A stretch of DNA of 33,307 nt from Beijerinckiaceae bacterium (GCA_947476075.1 CANJPM010000012.1:1-33307), one strand, 5' to 3'. Numbered from the stretch's first letter, positions 1 through 9,835 are shown. Translations and numbers: made by a program. The notes: a model not told the origin generated them from the letters alone.

Positions 1-824
1 GTATCCACGCCATCCATCAGCATCGCGCCCTTGGGGGTGAGCCCGGAGCGCGGCGACAGCAGCGAGTTCATCACGGCGCCTGCCACCTGCGGCTTGATCT
101 CCGGCATGTTGGTCAGCAGGATCTGCGTCGCTTCCTCGCGGTTGGCGGGGTCGAGCGTCCATTCGAGGCCAGCGAGATAGCCGCGAATATAGCCCTTCAA
201 CGCCTCGGGGTTCGCCGCCGCCCATTTGCGGCTGGCTGCGAACGCGCCGCCCTGATAGGCGGGGAAGATATTGGTCGAGGTGTCCAGCACCTTGAAGCCC
301 TGATTGCGGGCGATGCTCGTGAACGGCTCGATGGTGAGCGTGCCGACGTGCTCGCCTGCCTTCACCGATTCCCACCGGGCAGGGGTCGCGCCGACGGGGA
401 CCATTTTGTAATCGCTTTTGCTCAGCCCGTTTTTGGCCAGCATCTCGTACAGGCAGAAGGCGAAGCCGGTCGACAAAGCGTCGAGCGCCAGCGACTGGCC
501 CTTGACGTCCTCGTAAGTGGAAATCGTCGGCGCGGTGATGAAGGCAAGCTCCACTTGCGTGGCGCCCATGAAAGCGAAGAAATCCGTGTCCTTCAGCGGC
601 ACGGCGCCCTGACCCTCCTGATAGGCGACTACGTTGTCGAACGCGGTGCCTGCAATCTGGAACTTGCCGGAGGCGAGGTTCTCGGCCTGAAACGCGGAAT
701 TGGGCGTGGTCGTGAGGTTTACGGAAACGCCATTGCTCTCGAACCAGCCTTTGCTTTGCGCTGCAAAGATCGGCAGGTTCGGCGCGCCGGGAAAGCAGAT
801 CAGTTCAATTTTCGGATTCGTCAC
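1..824 (-). CDS. SsuA/NMT1-like substrate-binding protein (partial, runs off left edge)
   Basis: Not in the ORF track because it is open at the window edge. Minus-strand reading from GTG at 824: VTNPKIELICFPGAPNLPIFAAQSKGWFESNGVSVNLTTTPNSAFQAENLASGKFQIAGTAFDNVVAYQEGQG...; no stop to position 1. GTG overlaps the TGA of the upstream gene (GTGA). No obvious signal peptide. Confidence 0.85.
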   Translation of the reverse strand, partial: MTNPKIELICFPGAPNLPIFAAQSKGWFESNGVSVNLTTTPNSAFQAENLASGKFQIAGTAFDNVVAYQEGQGAVPLKDTDFFAFMGATQVELAFITAPTISTYEDVKGQSLALDALSTGFAFCLYEMLAKNGLSKSDYKMVPVGATPARWESVKAGEHVGTLTIEPFTSIARNQGFKVLDTSTNIFPAYQGGAFAASRKWAAANPEALKGYIRGYLAGLEWTLDPANREEATQILLTNMPEIKPQVAGAVMNSLLSPRSGLTPKGAMLMDGVD

Positions 825-3202
825 TTGGCCTTCTCCCTCTGAGCTTTTGTTTTTTGACCCTGCTGGATCGCACGCCAGATTGAAAGCGGCGTGGTGGGCA
901 TTTGCAGATCGCGCACGCCATAATCTTGCAGCGCGTCAACGAGCGCGTTGACGACGGTTGACAGCGCAGGCGTCGTGCCGCCTTCGCCGCCGGCCTTCAC
1001 GCCAAGCGGATTGGTGGGGGACAGCACTTCCGCAATTTCAGTGCGGAAGGAGGGCATGTCGTCGGCGCGCGGCATGAAATAATCCATCAGCGAGGCGGCA
1101 ATCGGCTGTCCGGATGTGGGATCAAGTGCGCACAATTCGCCGATGGCCTGGCCAACGCCCTGCACGATGCCGCCATGGGTCTGCCCATGCACGATCATCG
1201 GGTTGATGCAGCGGCCCACGTCGTCGACCGCTGCGTAGCGCGTGATCTGAAACACGCCTGTAGCAGGATCAACTTCAACTTCGCAGATGGCGCAGCCGTT
1301 GGGGAAAACTGGCTCATGCATCTCATTGTCGCAGGCCATGAACAGCCCGTCCTTGAGATCGTCGGGGAGGGGCGCTCCATCGATGGCGCGCGCCAGTTCA
1401 TACATATCGAACGAATGATTTCTCCCGTTCTGAACGATCCGTCCGTCTTCCCAGGCCATTTCAGATTTGTCGGCGCGCAGCATGAAAGCTGCAATCGCCT
1501 TGGCTTTTTCGATCAGCTGATCGGAGCCTTTTGATATGACCGTACCTGCATGGCGCATCGAGCGGCCCGAATGCGAGCCGCCGCCGACGCTCACGATCGC
1601 CGTGTCTCCCAGCACGATCTCCACGCTGTCAACCGGCAGGCCGAGACGTTCGGCGACCACTTGCGCAAAACTCGTCTCATGGCCCTGGCCGCTGGGCTGC
1701 GTACCGATGACGCACGTCGTGCGCCCGCTCGCCATGATGCGGATCTCCGCGCGCTCTTTGGGCGAACCAATAGAGCTTTCGACATAATGGCCCATCCCGA
1801 TGCCCGCCAGTTTGCCGCGTTTTGCAGCCTCGCGCTTGCGCTTGGGGAAGCCCGCCCAATCGGCAATCTCCATGGAGAGCGCCATCTGCGTGGGGTAATC
1901 GCCGCTGTCGTAGGTTGCCCCGACCGCGTTCGTGTAGGGAAAGGCCTTGGGCTTCACAAGGTTCTTGCGACGCAGCGCAACGCGATCAATCCCCATCTCG
2001 CGCGCCGCCGTATCCATCAAACGCTCAATGGCGAAATTGACTTCCGGGCGCCCCGAGCTGCGATAGGCTTGCGTTGGCGTCGTGTTGGTAAACACGGCGC
2101 GCGCGCGCAGGGTTGCGAACGGAATATCGTAAGACCCCGTAACGAGGCCCGAGCCTTTGCCGAGCGGCGACAGGGAAACGCAACGCGCGCCTACATTGCT
2201 GACGTTGTCGCAACGCAGGCCCAGAATGCGTCCATCCTTACGCAGCGCCAATTGCACGCTCGTCGTAAGGTCGCGCCCCTGGTAATCGCTCAGGAAGCAT
2301 TCCGAGCGCGTGGCGTTGAATTTTACGGGGCGCCCAACGCGTTTTGATGCCCACAGCACAAGGCCATATTCAACATAGACACGGTTTTTCGAGCCGAAGT
2401 TTCCGCCGACGTCATAAGTCTGCACCCGCAAATTCTTGACGTCGATGCCAAACACAGAGGCAAGCTCGGCGCGCTGGCGCACGCAGCCGCCGCCGCCGAT
2501 CACGAGCTCATATTTGCCGCTCTTTGCGTCAAAGCTGCCAAGCGCGGCGCGCGGCTCCATCGCAACGGCCGTCACGCGCGGAATGAAGAAATCCATCTTC
2601 ACGATATGGTCGGCCTGCGCGAAGGCCTTGTCCGTTCCGGCGACGTCGCCAAATGTAGTGTCGACAAGCACGTTGTCTTTGATCTCGTCCCAGACTGCCG
2701 ATGCGTCAGCGGCCAAAGCCTGGGGCTGACCCAGAACGAAGGGCAGTTCGTCGTATTCGACCTGCACAGCTTCAGCTGCGAGACGCGCCTGCGCTTCTGT
2801 TTCAGCCACCACCATAGCGACAGCCTCGCCAACATGGCGCGCCTTGTCGGCAGGCAACAGCTTGTGCGGGCCGATGAAGATCGGTGTGCCACCTTTGCCC
2901 GCAAGCTTCATATCATATTTGGTTTTGGGCACCGGATCATGCGGAATGGCGCCGTAGTTTTCGGCTTCGCATTCCGCGCCGGTGAACACGCCAAGCACGC
3001 CGGGCAGGGCGCGGGCTGCGGTTGAATCAATGGCAAGGATGCGGGCGTGGGGGTAGGGTGAGCGCACCATCACAGCGTAGACTTGTCCGTCGATATGAAA
3101 ATCGTCCGTAAAGCGTCCCTTGCCTGTGATCAGGCGCTCGTCTTCCTTGCGGCGCAAGGGTTGGCCGATGACGTGAAAGTCGGCGCGCGGCGAGTGGTTC
3201 AT
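821..3202 (-). CDS. Xanthine dehydrogenase/CO dehydrogenase-type molybdopterin-binding large subunit
   Basis: 793 aa ORF; AYRSSGRPEVNFAIERLMD (position of the AYRGAGR/AYXCSFR signature), GGNFGSKNRVYVEY, GVKAGGEGGTTPALSTVVNA with the catalytic-type Glu. Confidence 0.93.
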   Translation of the reverse strand: MNHSPRADFHVIGQPLRRKEDERLITGKGRFTDDFHIDGQVYAVMVRSPYPHARILAIDSTAARALPGVLGVFTGAECEAENYGAIPHDPVPKTKYDMKLAGKGGTPIFIGPHKLLPADKARHVGEAVAMVVAETEAQARLAAEAVQVEYDELPFVLGQPQALAADASAVWDEIKDNVLVDTTFGDVAGTDKAFAQADHIVKMDFFIPRVTAVAMEPRAALGSFDAKSGKYELVIGGGGCVRQRAELASVFGIDVKNLRVQTYDVGGNFGSKNRVYVEYGLVLWASKRVGRPVKFNATRSECFLSDYQGRDLTTSVQLALRKDGRILGLRCDNVSNVGARCVSLSPLGKGSGLVTGSYDIPFATLRARAVFTNTTPTQAYRSSGRPEVNFAIERLMDTAAREMGIDRVALRRKNLVKPKAFPYTNAVGATYDSGDYPTQMALSMEIADWAGFPKRKREAAKRGKLAGIGMGHYVESSIGSPKERAEIRIMASGRTTCVIGTQPSGQGHETSFAQVVAERLGLPVDSVEIVLGDTAIVSVGGGSHSGRSMRHAGTVISKGSDQLIEKAKAIAAFMLRADKSEMAWEDGRIVQNGRNHSFDMYELARAIDGAPLPDDLKDGLFMACDNEMHEPVFPNGCAICEVEVDPATGVFQITRYAAVDDVGRCINPMIVHGQTHGGIVQGVGQAIGELCALDPTSGQPIAASLMDYFMPRADDMPSFRTEIAEVLSPTNPLGVKAGGEGGTTPALSTVVNALVDALQDYGVRDLQMPTTPLSIWRAIQQGQKTKAQREKAK

Positions 3203-3314
3203 TTTTCCCCCGGACTGGAAGCTCTCCGGACTTTCCGGCTTGTTGCTTCGCTACATGAAGGCCTGTAAGACCGCAACCTCGCTTAGATCAAAAGTATATG
3301 GGGGATAAACGTCT

Positions 3315-4970
3315 ATGACCGCGTCAGGAGAGGGCAGGGCTTCTGCGGATTTCCGCGCACCAGCGGATTTTCAGGAGCACCTGACTCGACTTGAGGAGAA
3401 GGGGCTTCTGGTTCGCATTGATCGGCCGATCTGCAAGGATACGGAGCTTCATCCTCTCGTGCGCTGGCAATTCGTGGGCAATTTTCCGGAAGATGCGCGC
3501 CGCGCTTTTCTTTTCACGAACGTTGTAGGCGCTGGCGGCGAGAAATACGACATTCCCGTGGTTGTGGGCGCGCTTGCCGCCACAAACGAGATCTATGCTA
3601 TGGGCATGGGCGTAGCCTTGGAGGACCTTGGCGAAATCTGGATGAAGGCGATCGATGAGCCGATTCCGCCGGTCTTCATCGAAGACGCCCCGTGTCAGGA
3701 AGTGGTCATCACCGGAGACGAGTTGCAGCGCACGGGGCTTTCTATTCTGCCAGCGCCAGTCTCGACGCCGGGGTTTGACGCAGCTCCCTATCTTACGGCG
3801 ACGCTGTGCGTGACCAAAGATCCCGAAACCGGCGTGCGCAACATGGGCACCTATCGCGCGGGCTTCAAAGCCAATGACCGGCTTGGCGTGCGGATGGCGT
3901 CGCGCTTGAGCGGGGCTGGCGGCTACGTGCATTGGCTCAAATACCAGAAGTTGGGCCAGCCGATGCCCTGCGCGATCATCGTGGGCTGCGCGCCCGTGGT
4001 GGCTTTTACCGGCCCGCAAAAGCTCGGCATTGACGAAGACGAGATGGCTGTGGCTGGCGGTCTTGCTGGCCGTGCGATGCGTGTCACCCGCGCAAAGACA
4101 GTGGATCTTGAAATTCCCGCCGATGCGGAAATCGTCGTCGAGGGATTTATTGACACTGAATTGCTGGAGCCAGAAGGTCCGTTCGGCGAAAGCCACGGCC
4201 ATGTTGCGCTGGAAGATTTCAACATGTCGATGCGCGTCACCGCCATCACCATGAAGAAGAAGCCGGTGTTCGCTTCCGTGCTTAGCGAGGTGACGCCCAG
4301 CGAGTCGAGCATTCTCAAGAAGTCCGCCTACGAGGCGCTGTTCTATCAGCATCTCAGGAAGACGCTCGACATCAAGGGCATCATTGGGGTGACGCTGCAC
4401 GAACCGCTGACAAACCTTCGCAAGGTTATCTTTCTGCGCTTCAAACAGGGGGCGGTGCAAAGCGAGGTCTGGCGCGCGCTCAATGGCGCGGCGAGCTTGC
4501 AGGCCCAATGCGGCAAGATCGTTATCGCAGTGTCCGAAGATATCGACACGCTGAACGCCGACGCCATCTTCTGGTCGATGGCCTATCGCTCGAATCCGGT
4601 CGAAGATGTGTTGCTGATGCCCCATCGCGCTGGCGGTCACGGCCCGAAAGCTGGCTCGGGCGGCGGCGATTCCACGATGCTGGTTGACGCCACGCTTAAA
4701 CATCCCACATCGCCTTTGGCGCTGCCCGCCAAGCCGTTCATGGAAAATGCGCGCAAGATCTGGGAAGAACTTGATCTGCCTGCGCTGAGCGTGAAAGCGC
4801 CCTGGCACGGCTATGATCTGGGCGACTGGAGCGCCGATTGGCAGGGCTTTGCTGACGCCGCCACACGCGGAGAATGGAAGGCCAATGGCGCCAACACGTT
4901 TGAGCGTCGTCGCGCCGGGTTAAAGCCGGAGACTCCGGTTCGAAAAGTTGAAGGCAAAACCAAAAGCTGA
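3315..4970 (+). CDS. UbiD family decarboxylase
   Basis: 551 aa; DPETGVRNMGTYR, NDRLGVRM, LEPEGPFGESHGHV (UbiD EGPFGE signature). Confidence 0.93.
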   Translation: MTASGEGRASADFRAPADFQEHLTRLEEKGLLVRIDRPICKDTELHPLVRWQFVGNFPEDARRAFLFTNVVGAGGEKYDIPVVVGALAATNEIYAMGMGVALEDLGEIWMKAIDEPIPPVFIEDAPCQEVVITGDELQRTGLSILPAPVSTPGFDAAPYLTATLCVTKDPETGVRNMGTYRAGFKANDRLGVRMASRLSGAGGYVHWLKYQKLGQPMPCAIIVGCAPVVAFTGPQKLGIDEDEMAVAGGLAGRAMRVTRAKTVDLEIPADAEIVVEGFIDTELLEPEGPFGESHGHVALEDFNMSMRVTAITMKKKPVFASVLSEVTPSESSILKKSAYEALFYQHLRKTLDIKGIIGVTLHEPLTNLRKVIFLRFKQGAVQSEVWRALNGAASLQAQCGKIVIAVSEDIDTLNADAIFWSMAYRSNPVEDVLLMPHRAGGHGPKAGSGGGDSTMLVDATLKHPTSPLALPAKPFMENARKIWEELDLPALSVKAPWHGYDLGDWSADWQGFADAATRGEWKANGANTFERRRAGLKPETPVRKVEGKTKS

Positions 4971-5035
4971 ACAATCAGCTGTTTTTCAGGAGGGGGCGGG
5001 CCAAATTTTATGGTCGCGCAAGGAAGGGAAACGAC

Positions 5036-6055
5036 ATGAAGAAGCTTTCATACGCAGCAATCGCCGGCGCAGTACTTGCTACAAGCCTTTCAGGACCCGC
5101 GCACGCCCAGACGCCCGCAGATTTCTGGCGCGGCAATACTATCCGCATCATGCTGGGCCACCCGCCCGGCGGCTCATATGATTTCTATGCGCGCCTCGCC
5201 GCCGAATATATGAAGGCCTACATCCCCGGTAATCCCAACATCATCGTTGAGAGCAAGCCCGGTGGCGGTGGCGTTGTGGCCACAGCATTTTTTTATGCGC
5301 AGGCTCCCCGTGATGGTACGAGCATCGCACTCTTTCCCGAGACGATTGCGCATACACAAATCCTTGAGCCAAGCGTTGGCAAGTGGAAGGTGCAGGAGAT
5401 GAGCTATATAGGCTCGTTCGCGCCGGTGAACACCGCCTTCGTGTTCCGCAAGGGCGCGGCAGCGATTACGCCGAAGGACTTTCTCACAGTGAAAACGGTG
5501 GCTGGCTGCACAGGCAAAAACTCGCAGAGCTATCAATATCCGGCAATGCTGAAGGCGCTCGGCGGCTTCAAGTTCGATATCATCTGCGGCTATAAGGGCT
5601 CGGCGGATTCAGTGCTTGCGATGGAGCGCGGAGAAGTCGATTTCGTTTCGTCGGCGTGGAATTCATGGCGCGCGACCCACAAGGACACCATTGCGCGCGG
5701 CGAGATGATTGTTGCGATGCAGGGCGGGCTTACGCGGAATGCTGAACTTAAAGACGTGCCGCTGATGCAAGAGCTGGTCAGCGATCCGGAAGCCAGGAGC
5801 GTGATCGAATTCGCATCCGCCGGCGCCGCTATAGGGCGGGCTTTGATCGCGCCACCAAAGATGCCCGAGGATCGGTTGTCGGCGCTGCGCGCAGCCTTTG
5901 ACAAGATGGTCGTCGATCCCGCTTTTGTCGCCGAAGCCAATCGCCGCAGTCTCGAAATAGAGCCCACATCCGGGCTCGAATTGCAGAAGATTGCGACGAA
6001 AATTCTTGAAGCCCCGCCGATCATCGTTGAGCGCGCCACGAAGGCGATGGAATAG
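5036..6055 (+). CDS. Bug/TctC-like tripartite tricarboxylate receptor, divergent subfamily (tandem copy 1)
   Basis: Signal peptide MKKLSYAAIAGAVLATSLSGPAHAQ; FWRGNTIRIMLGHPPGGSYDFYARLAAEYMKAYIPGNPNIIVESKPGGGG; GYKGSADSVLAMERGEVD. Confidence 0.9.
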   Translation: MKKLSYAAIAGAVLATSLSGPAHAQTPADFWRGNTIRIMLGHPPGGSYDFYARLAAEYMKAYIPGNPNIIVESKPGGGGVVATAFFYAQAPRDGTSIALFPETIAHTQILEPSVGKWKVQEMSYIGSFAPVNTAFVFRKGAAAITPKDFLTVKTVAGCTGKNSQSYQYPAMLKALGGFKFDIICGYKGSADSVLAMERGEVDFVSSAWNSWRATHKDTIARGEMIVAMQGGLTRNAELKDVPLMQELVSDPEARSVIEFASAGAAIGRALIAPPKMPEDRLSALRAAFDKMVVDPAFVAEANRRSLEIEPTSGLELQKIATKILEAPPIIVERATKAME

Positions 6056-6098
6056 CGCCCGTAAGCGTCCCGTTTTCGTTAGAACCTTTGAGGTAAGC

Positions 6099-7127
6099 GT
6101 GAAAAAGAACATTCTTGCGCGTCTGGTCGGCGCCGCCGTAATCGCTTGTGCAGGCGCAGCTTCAGCGCAGGGCGTAAGCTTCAAGGACAAGACCGTGACG
6201 ATCGGTATCGGCTCGTCGACGGGCGGCGGGCTCGACACCTATGGCCGCCTCGTCGCGCGCCATTTCGGACGCCACATCCCCGGCGCCCCAAATGTCGTTC
6301 CCTCAAACATGCCTGGAGCCGGGGGAGGCATCGTCGCCGGTCACCTTTATAATATCGCTCCCAAAGACGGTACGTTCATAGGCCTTGTTTTCCCCGGCAT
6401 CATCGTAGAGCCGCTGCTGCTCGAAAGCCTGCGCAAGACCTATGATCCGAGCCGCTTCAATTATATTGGCAACGCTCATTCAGAAACGCTCGTCTGCTTC
6501 GTGCGCCGCGACGCGCCGATCAAGACGCCCGCTGACCTCGTCGCTATGCCGTCAATCCTGGGCGCCACAGCAGCAGGCAGCACGACATTTGATTTTCCGG
6601 CCGTGGTGAACAGCGTTCTTGGTGGTCAGATAAAGATCGTGACCGGCTACAAGGGTTCGCGCGAAGTCACGTTGGCTATAGAGCGCAACGAGGTGCAAGG
6701 CATTTGTGGCGTGGGTTGGTCAACCATAAAGGTGCAATATGCTGACGTGCTGAAGAATGAGCTCTTCGGACGCATATTCGCGCAGGAAGACATGAAGGGG
6801 CATCCCGAGCTTAACGCAGCAGGAGTCCCGCTGATGACTGACCTCGCCAAGACCGACAGCGACCGTAATGTCCTCGAAATGTTCTACGGACAGAGCGCTT
6901 TTGCACGCCCGCTGATCCTGCCGCCGGACGTGTCGGCTGACCGTATCCAGACGCTTCGTCGCGCGCTTGACGCAACAATGAAAGATCCGGCCCTGCTCGA
7001 AGAAGCCGCGAAGATGAACATCGACGTGCTCCCCAGCACAGGCGAGCAAGTGCAGGCGCTTGTCGCGCGCATGTACCAGACGGATATTCAGACGATCGAG
7101 CGCGTAAAGAAAGCGCTGAACAAGTAA
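6099..7127 (+). CDS. Bug/TctC-like receptor, divergent subfamily (tandem copy 2)
   Basis: GTG at 6099 gives VKKNILARLVGAAVIACAGAASAQ signal peptide; the ORF-track start at 5991 is an upstream TTG inside the previous gene. GGGLDTYGRLVARHFGRHIPGAPNVVPSNMPGAGGG; GYKGSREVTLAIERNEVQG. Confidence 0.9.
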   Translation: MKKNILARLVGAAVIACAGAASAQGVSFKDKTVTIGIGSSTGGGLDTYGRLVARHFGRHIPGAPNVVPSNMPGAGGGIVAGHLYNIAPKDGTFIGLVFPGIIVEPLLLESLRKTYDPSRFNYIGNAHSETLVCFVRRDAPIKTPADLVAMPSILGATAAGSTTFDFPAVVNSVLGGQIKIVTGYKGSREVTLAIERNEVQGICGVGWSTIKVQYADVLKNELFGRIFAQEDMKGHPELNAAGVPLMTDLAKTDSDRNVLEMFYGQSAFARPLILPPDVSADRIQTLRRALDATMKDPALLEEAAKMNIDVLPSTGEQVQALVARMYQTDIQTIERVKKALNK

Positions 7128-7152
7128 TTATAGATTCAGGAGAGGGACCGAA

Positions 7153-8148
7153 ATGAAGCGCTTTCTAATTGCTGCGTTGATAGCCAGCACGTCGCTTGCC
7201 GCGCATGCGGATGCGGTTGAAGATTTCTACAAGGGCAAGACGATCTCGTTCGTTATTGGATCAGACCCCGGCGGCAGCTTCGATCCATATGCGCGCTCTT
7301 TGTCGGAATACATGCCCAAGTATATTCCGGGCAATCCGAAGATCGTCAACAAGTTCGCCGGCGGTCAATCGGGTGGCCTTCAGGTCGCCAACCAGATTCA
7401 TAATACGATTGCGCGAGACGGACTGACGATTGCGATGACGCAGCAGACCATAGTGCTGCATCAGGTTTTGACACCCGAATACGCCAAGTATGACGCGCGT
7501 GAATGGTACTGGCTGGGCAATATGGCGCCGGTGCGCAACATGCTCGCAATCTGGCATACGTCGAAGGCGCGCAGCGTCGCAGATGCGCGCAATGTTGAAG
7601 TCGTCATCGGCGCTACCGGCCCGAGTTCGCCGACCTATATCGTACCCAACATCCTCAACAAGTTCGTCGGCACCAAATTCAAGATCGTAACCGGCTATAA
7701 GGGTGCAGCGGATTTAAACCTCGCCATGCAGCGTGGCGAAGTTGAAGGGCGCGGCGCCTCGTGGCTCAGTGTCCAATTGTCGATGCCGCAGGAAATTGCA
7801 GACAAGAAGATTATCCCGATCGTCTTCGCATCGATCACCCGCGACCCGTCTGCGCCGGACGTTCCGACGTTGGCGGAAGTGATGACAGATCCGCTGCATC
7901 GTCGCGTCGCCGAGTTCCTGTCCGCTGAATCAGACTTCGGACGTAGCGTCTTCTTGCCGCCAGGCGTGCCGGCCGAGCGCGCGCAAGCATTGCGCAAAGC
8001 GTTCGAGCTGACGATGAAAGATCCCGGCTTTCTGGCTGACGCAGCAAAGCTGAAGCTTTACATTGAGCCTATCAGCGGAGACGAACTGGCGCGCATTACC
8101 CGCTTGATCGTGGATGCGCCGAAGGATGTCGTTGAGCTCGCAAAGTAG
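7153..8148 (+). CDS. Bug/TctC-like receptor, divergent subfamily (tandem copy 3)
   Basis: Signal peptide MKRFLIAALIASTSLAAHADA; FYKGKTISFVIGSDPGGSFDPYARSLSEYMPKYIPGNPKIV; GYKGAADLNLAMQRGEVEG. Confidence 0.9.
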   Translation: MKRFLIAALIASTSLAAHADAVEDFYKGKTISFVIGSDPGGSFDPYARSLSEYMPKYIPGNPKIVNKFAGGQSGGLQVANQIHNTIARDGLTIAMTQQTIVLHQVLTPEYAKYDAREWYWLGNMAPVRNMLAIWHTSKARSVADARNVEVVIGATGPSSPTYIVPNILNKFVGTKFKIVTGYKGAADLNLAMQRGEVEGRGASWLSVQLSMPQEIADKKIIPIVFASITRDPSAPDVPTLAEVMTDPLHRRVAEFLSAESDFGRSVFLPPGVPAERAQALRKAFELTMKDPGFLADAAKLKLYIEPISGDELARITRLIVDAPKDVVELAK

Positions 8149-8171
8149 CGATCTTGTGCGAGGCTAAAGTT

Positions 8172-8200
8172 AAACGCCGCGCTTCGTGCGCGGCGTTTTT
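8172..8200. terminator. Bidirectional intrinsic terminator
   Basis: AAACGCCGCGC-TTCGT-GCGCGGCGTTT followed by TT: perfect 11-bp stem plus T-tract, between convergent genes 7153-8148(+) and 8205-8993(-). Confidence 0.9.
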
Positions 8201-8204
8201 CGTT

Positions 8205-8993
8205 TCAGCCAAGCAGAACGCGCAATTCTGCGACCACATCATCGGGGATCTCAAGAGGCGACAAATGACGCGCGCCTGCGACGATGCGCAATGTCGAGCC
8301 CGCAATCCCCGCATGCATCGCTTCCGCCATCGCGACGGGCGTTGCGTAATCTTCATCGCCAACGATGATGCGGGCTGGCGCCTTGATGGTGTGGAGCAGG
8401 GGACGCAAATCTGCTGTTCCCAGCATCACGCAGGTCGCTGCATAGGCGGGTAATTCATTGCGCAGGAATACGTCGATGCAAGCTTGCACGACATCTGGTG
8501 AGCGCTCACGGAAACCATCGCTGAACCAGCGAGTTTTCTGGAAGGCGATCAGCCCTTCAAGGCCTTCCGACATCGCCTTGTTGGCGCGCTCTTCCCATGC
8601 GGGCAAAGCATTGTCGCCATAGCAGGCCGTTGTGTCGAACAGACCGAGCCCCTTCGTGCGCGCAGGGTGACGGATTGCGAACGCCAACGAAATGCAACCA
8701 CCCATCGAGGCTCCGGCGACAACAGCCGTATCCCATCCAATCTGGGTCATAAGTTGCGCGAGGTCGTCCGCGAATTGCTCCACTGTGTAGGGACCAGATG
8801 GTTTGTCGGAGGCGCCGTGGCCGCGACAATCGACAGTCAGAATTGCGGCCTCCGACGAAAGGGCCTGCGCCACAGGGTTCCAGAACGTGTGGTCCATCGC
8901 AAGAGAATGCAGCAGCACAACGCGCTTGGAAGATTTTGGATCGCCGTGGATGACGTAAGCGATCCGCGTTCCGTCGGACATAACAGCGTGCAT
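8205..8993 (-). CDS. Alpha/beta hydrolase, 3-oxoadipate enol-lactonase-like
   Basis: 262 aa; VVLLHSLAMDHTFWNP, DCRGHGASDKPSGPYTVEQFADDL, GASMGG nucleophile elbow, C-terminal GARHLSPLEIPD. Confidence 0.88.
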   Translation of the reverse strand: MHAVMSDGTRIAYVIHGDPKSSKRVVLLHSLAMDHTFWNPVAQALSSEAAILTVDCRGHGASDKPSGPYTVEQFADDLAQLMTQIGWDTAVVAGASMGGCISLAFAIRHPARTKGLGLFDTTACYGDNALPAWEERANKAMSEGLEGLIAFQKTRWFSDGFRERSPDVVQACIDVFLRNELPAYAATCVMLGTADLRPLLHTIKAPARIIVGDEDYATPVAMAEAMHAGIAGSTLRIVAGARHLSPLEIPDDVVAELRVLLG

Positions 8994-9019
8994 AAAAGAC
9001 CTCTAAAGCTTGGCGCAGC

Positions 9020-9835
9020 TCACGCTGCGTAATCGTAGGAAACGAGTCCGATTCCAGTTGCCCAGGGAGCGACGGCTTCATAGGCGATGACGCGGGCAGT
9101 GCGATCACCCATCAAGCCCGCAAGACATATCCACGCCAGCAGCTCAAGCGTTCCCGCGCCTGCGGCGGCCAGATCAGCATCGCTATAAGCGGCAAGCTCG
9201 TCGAGCTTTGCATGCGTCAGGCGCTCAAGGAATGTTGCGTCGAAGGCGGTGTCGATATAGCCGTGCTTCAACTCGCCGGGATCATGCGAGAGGCCGCCGG
9301 TTGCGATGATTGCAATGCGCTCTGGAGCTTTATCGAGCACGGCTCGCAGCGTTTGCCCTAGCGCCAGACAACGGGCAGGCGTTGCGCGCGGCGGCGCCAG
9401 CGTGTTGAACATCAGCGGCACAAGCGTCCAGCCAGCGTCCTTTTGCAGGAAACTCAACGGGACGATGGAGCCGTGATCAAGCTTCATTTCATGTGAGAAT
9501 CCGGGTTCGAACCCGTGCGCGTAGCAATGGTTCAAAATACGCTCTGCGAGCGCCGGATCACCGCGATATTGCGTCTTCTCAACCTTGAGCCACGGCTCGA
9601 TTGGCCCCTCAAAACTCTCTCCGCGCCCGATGCAGAATGCGCCGTGATGTTCGAAGAAATTAGCCCAATGCTCCGACGTGAGTAGAATAACTACGTCGGG
9701 CTTTGCAGCGGTCAGCCCTGCCTTGATCTCTTCAAAGCCAGCAAACAAACGCTCGCGTTGATCGAGCGGACAGGCTTCTGTCCAGGCGCGAATGCCGGGC
9801 GCATGGCTGGCGGCGCAGGCGTAAACAATCGGCAT
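9020..9835 (-). CDS. LigB-type class III extradiol ring-cleavage dioxygenase catalytic subunit
   Basis: 271 aa; SHAPGIRAW near N-terminus, PDVVILLTSEHWANFF, MKLDHGSIVPLSFL, IAIIATGGLSHDPGE. Confidence 0.88.
   Translation of the reverse strand: MPIVYACAASHAPGIRAWTEACPLDQRERLFAGFEEIKAGLTAAKPDVVILLTSEHWANFFEHHGAFCIGRGESFEGPIEPWLKVEKTQYRGDPALAERILNHCYAHGFEPGFSHEMKLDHGSIVPLSFLQKDAGWTLVPLMFNTLAPPRATPARCLALGQTLRAVLDKAPERIAIIATGGLSHDPGELKHGYIDTAFDATFLERLTHAKLDELAAYSDADLAAAGAGTLELLAWICLAGLMGDRTARVIAYEAVAPWATGIGLVSYDYAA

Noticed and set aside
348-842. 164-aa plus-strand ORF near the left edge
   Set aside because: Antisense to the edge-truncated binding-protein frame, which gives a coherent protein over 824 nt.
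1550-2347. 265-aa plus-strand ORF inside the molybdo-hydroxylase gene
   Set aside because: Antisense shadow ORF without family motifs.
3324-4808. 494-aa minus-strand ORF antisense to UbiD
   Set aside because: Shadow ORF in GC-rich sequence; the plus-strand UbiD has clear family motifs and this frame has none.
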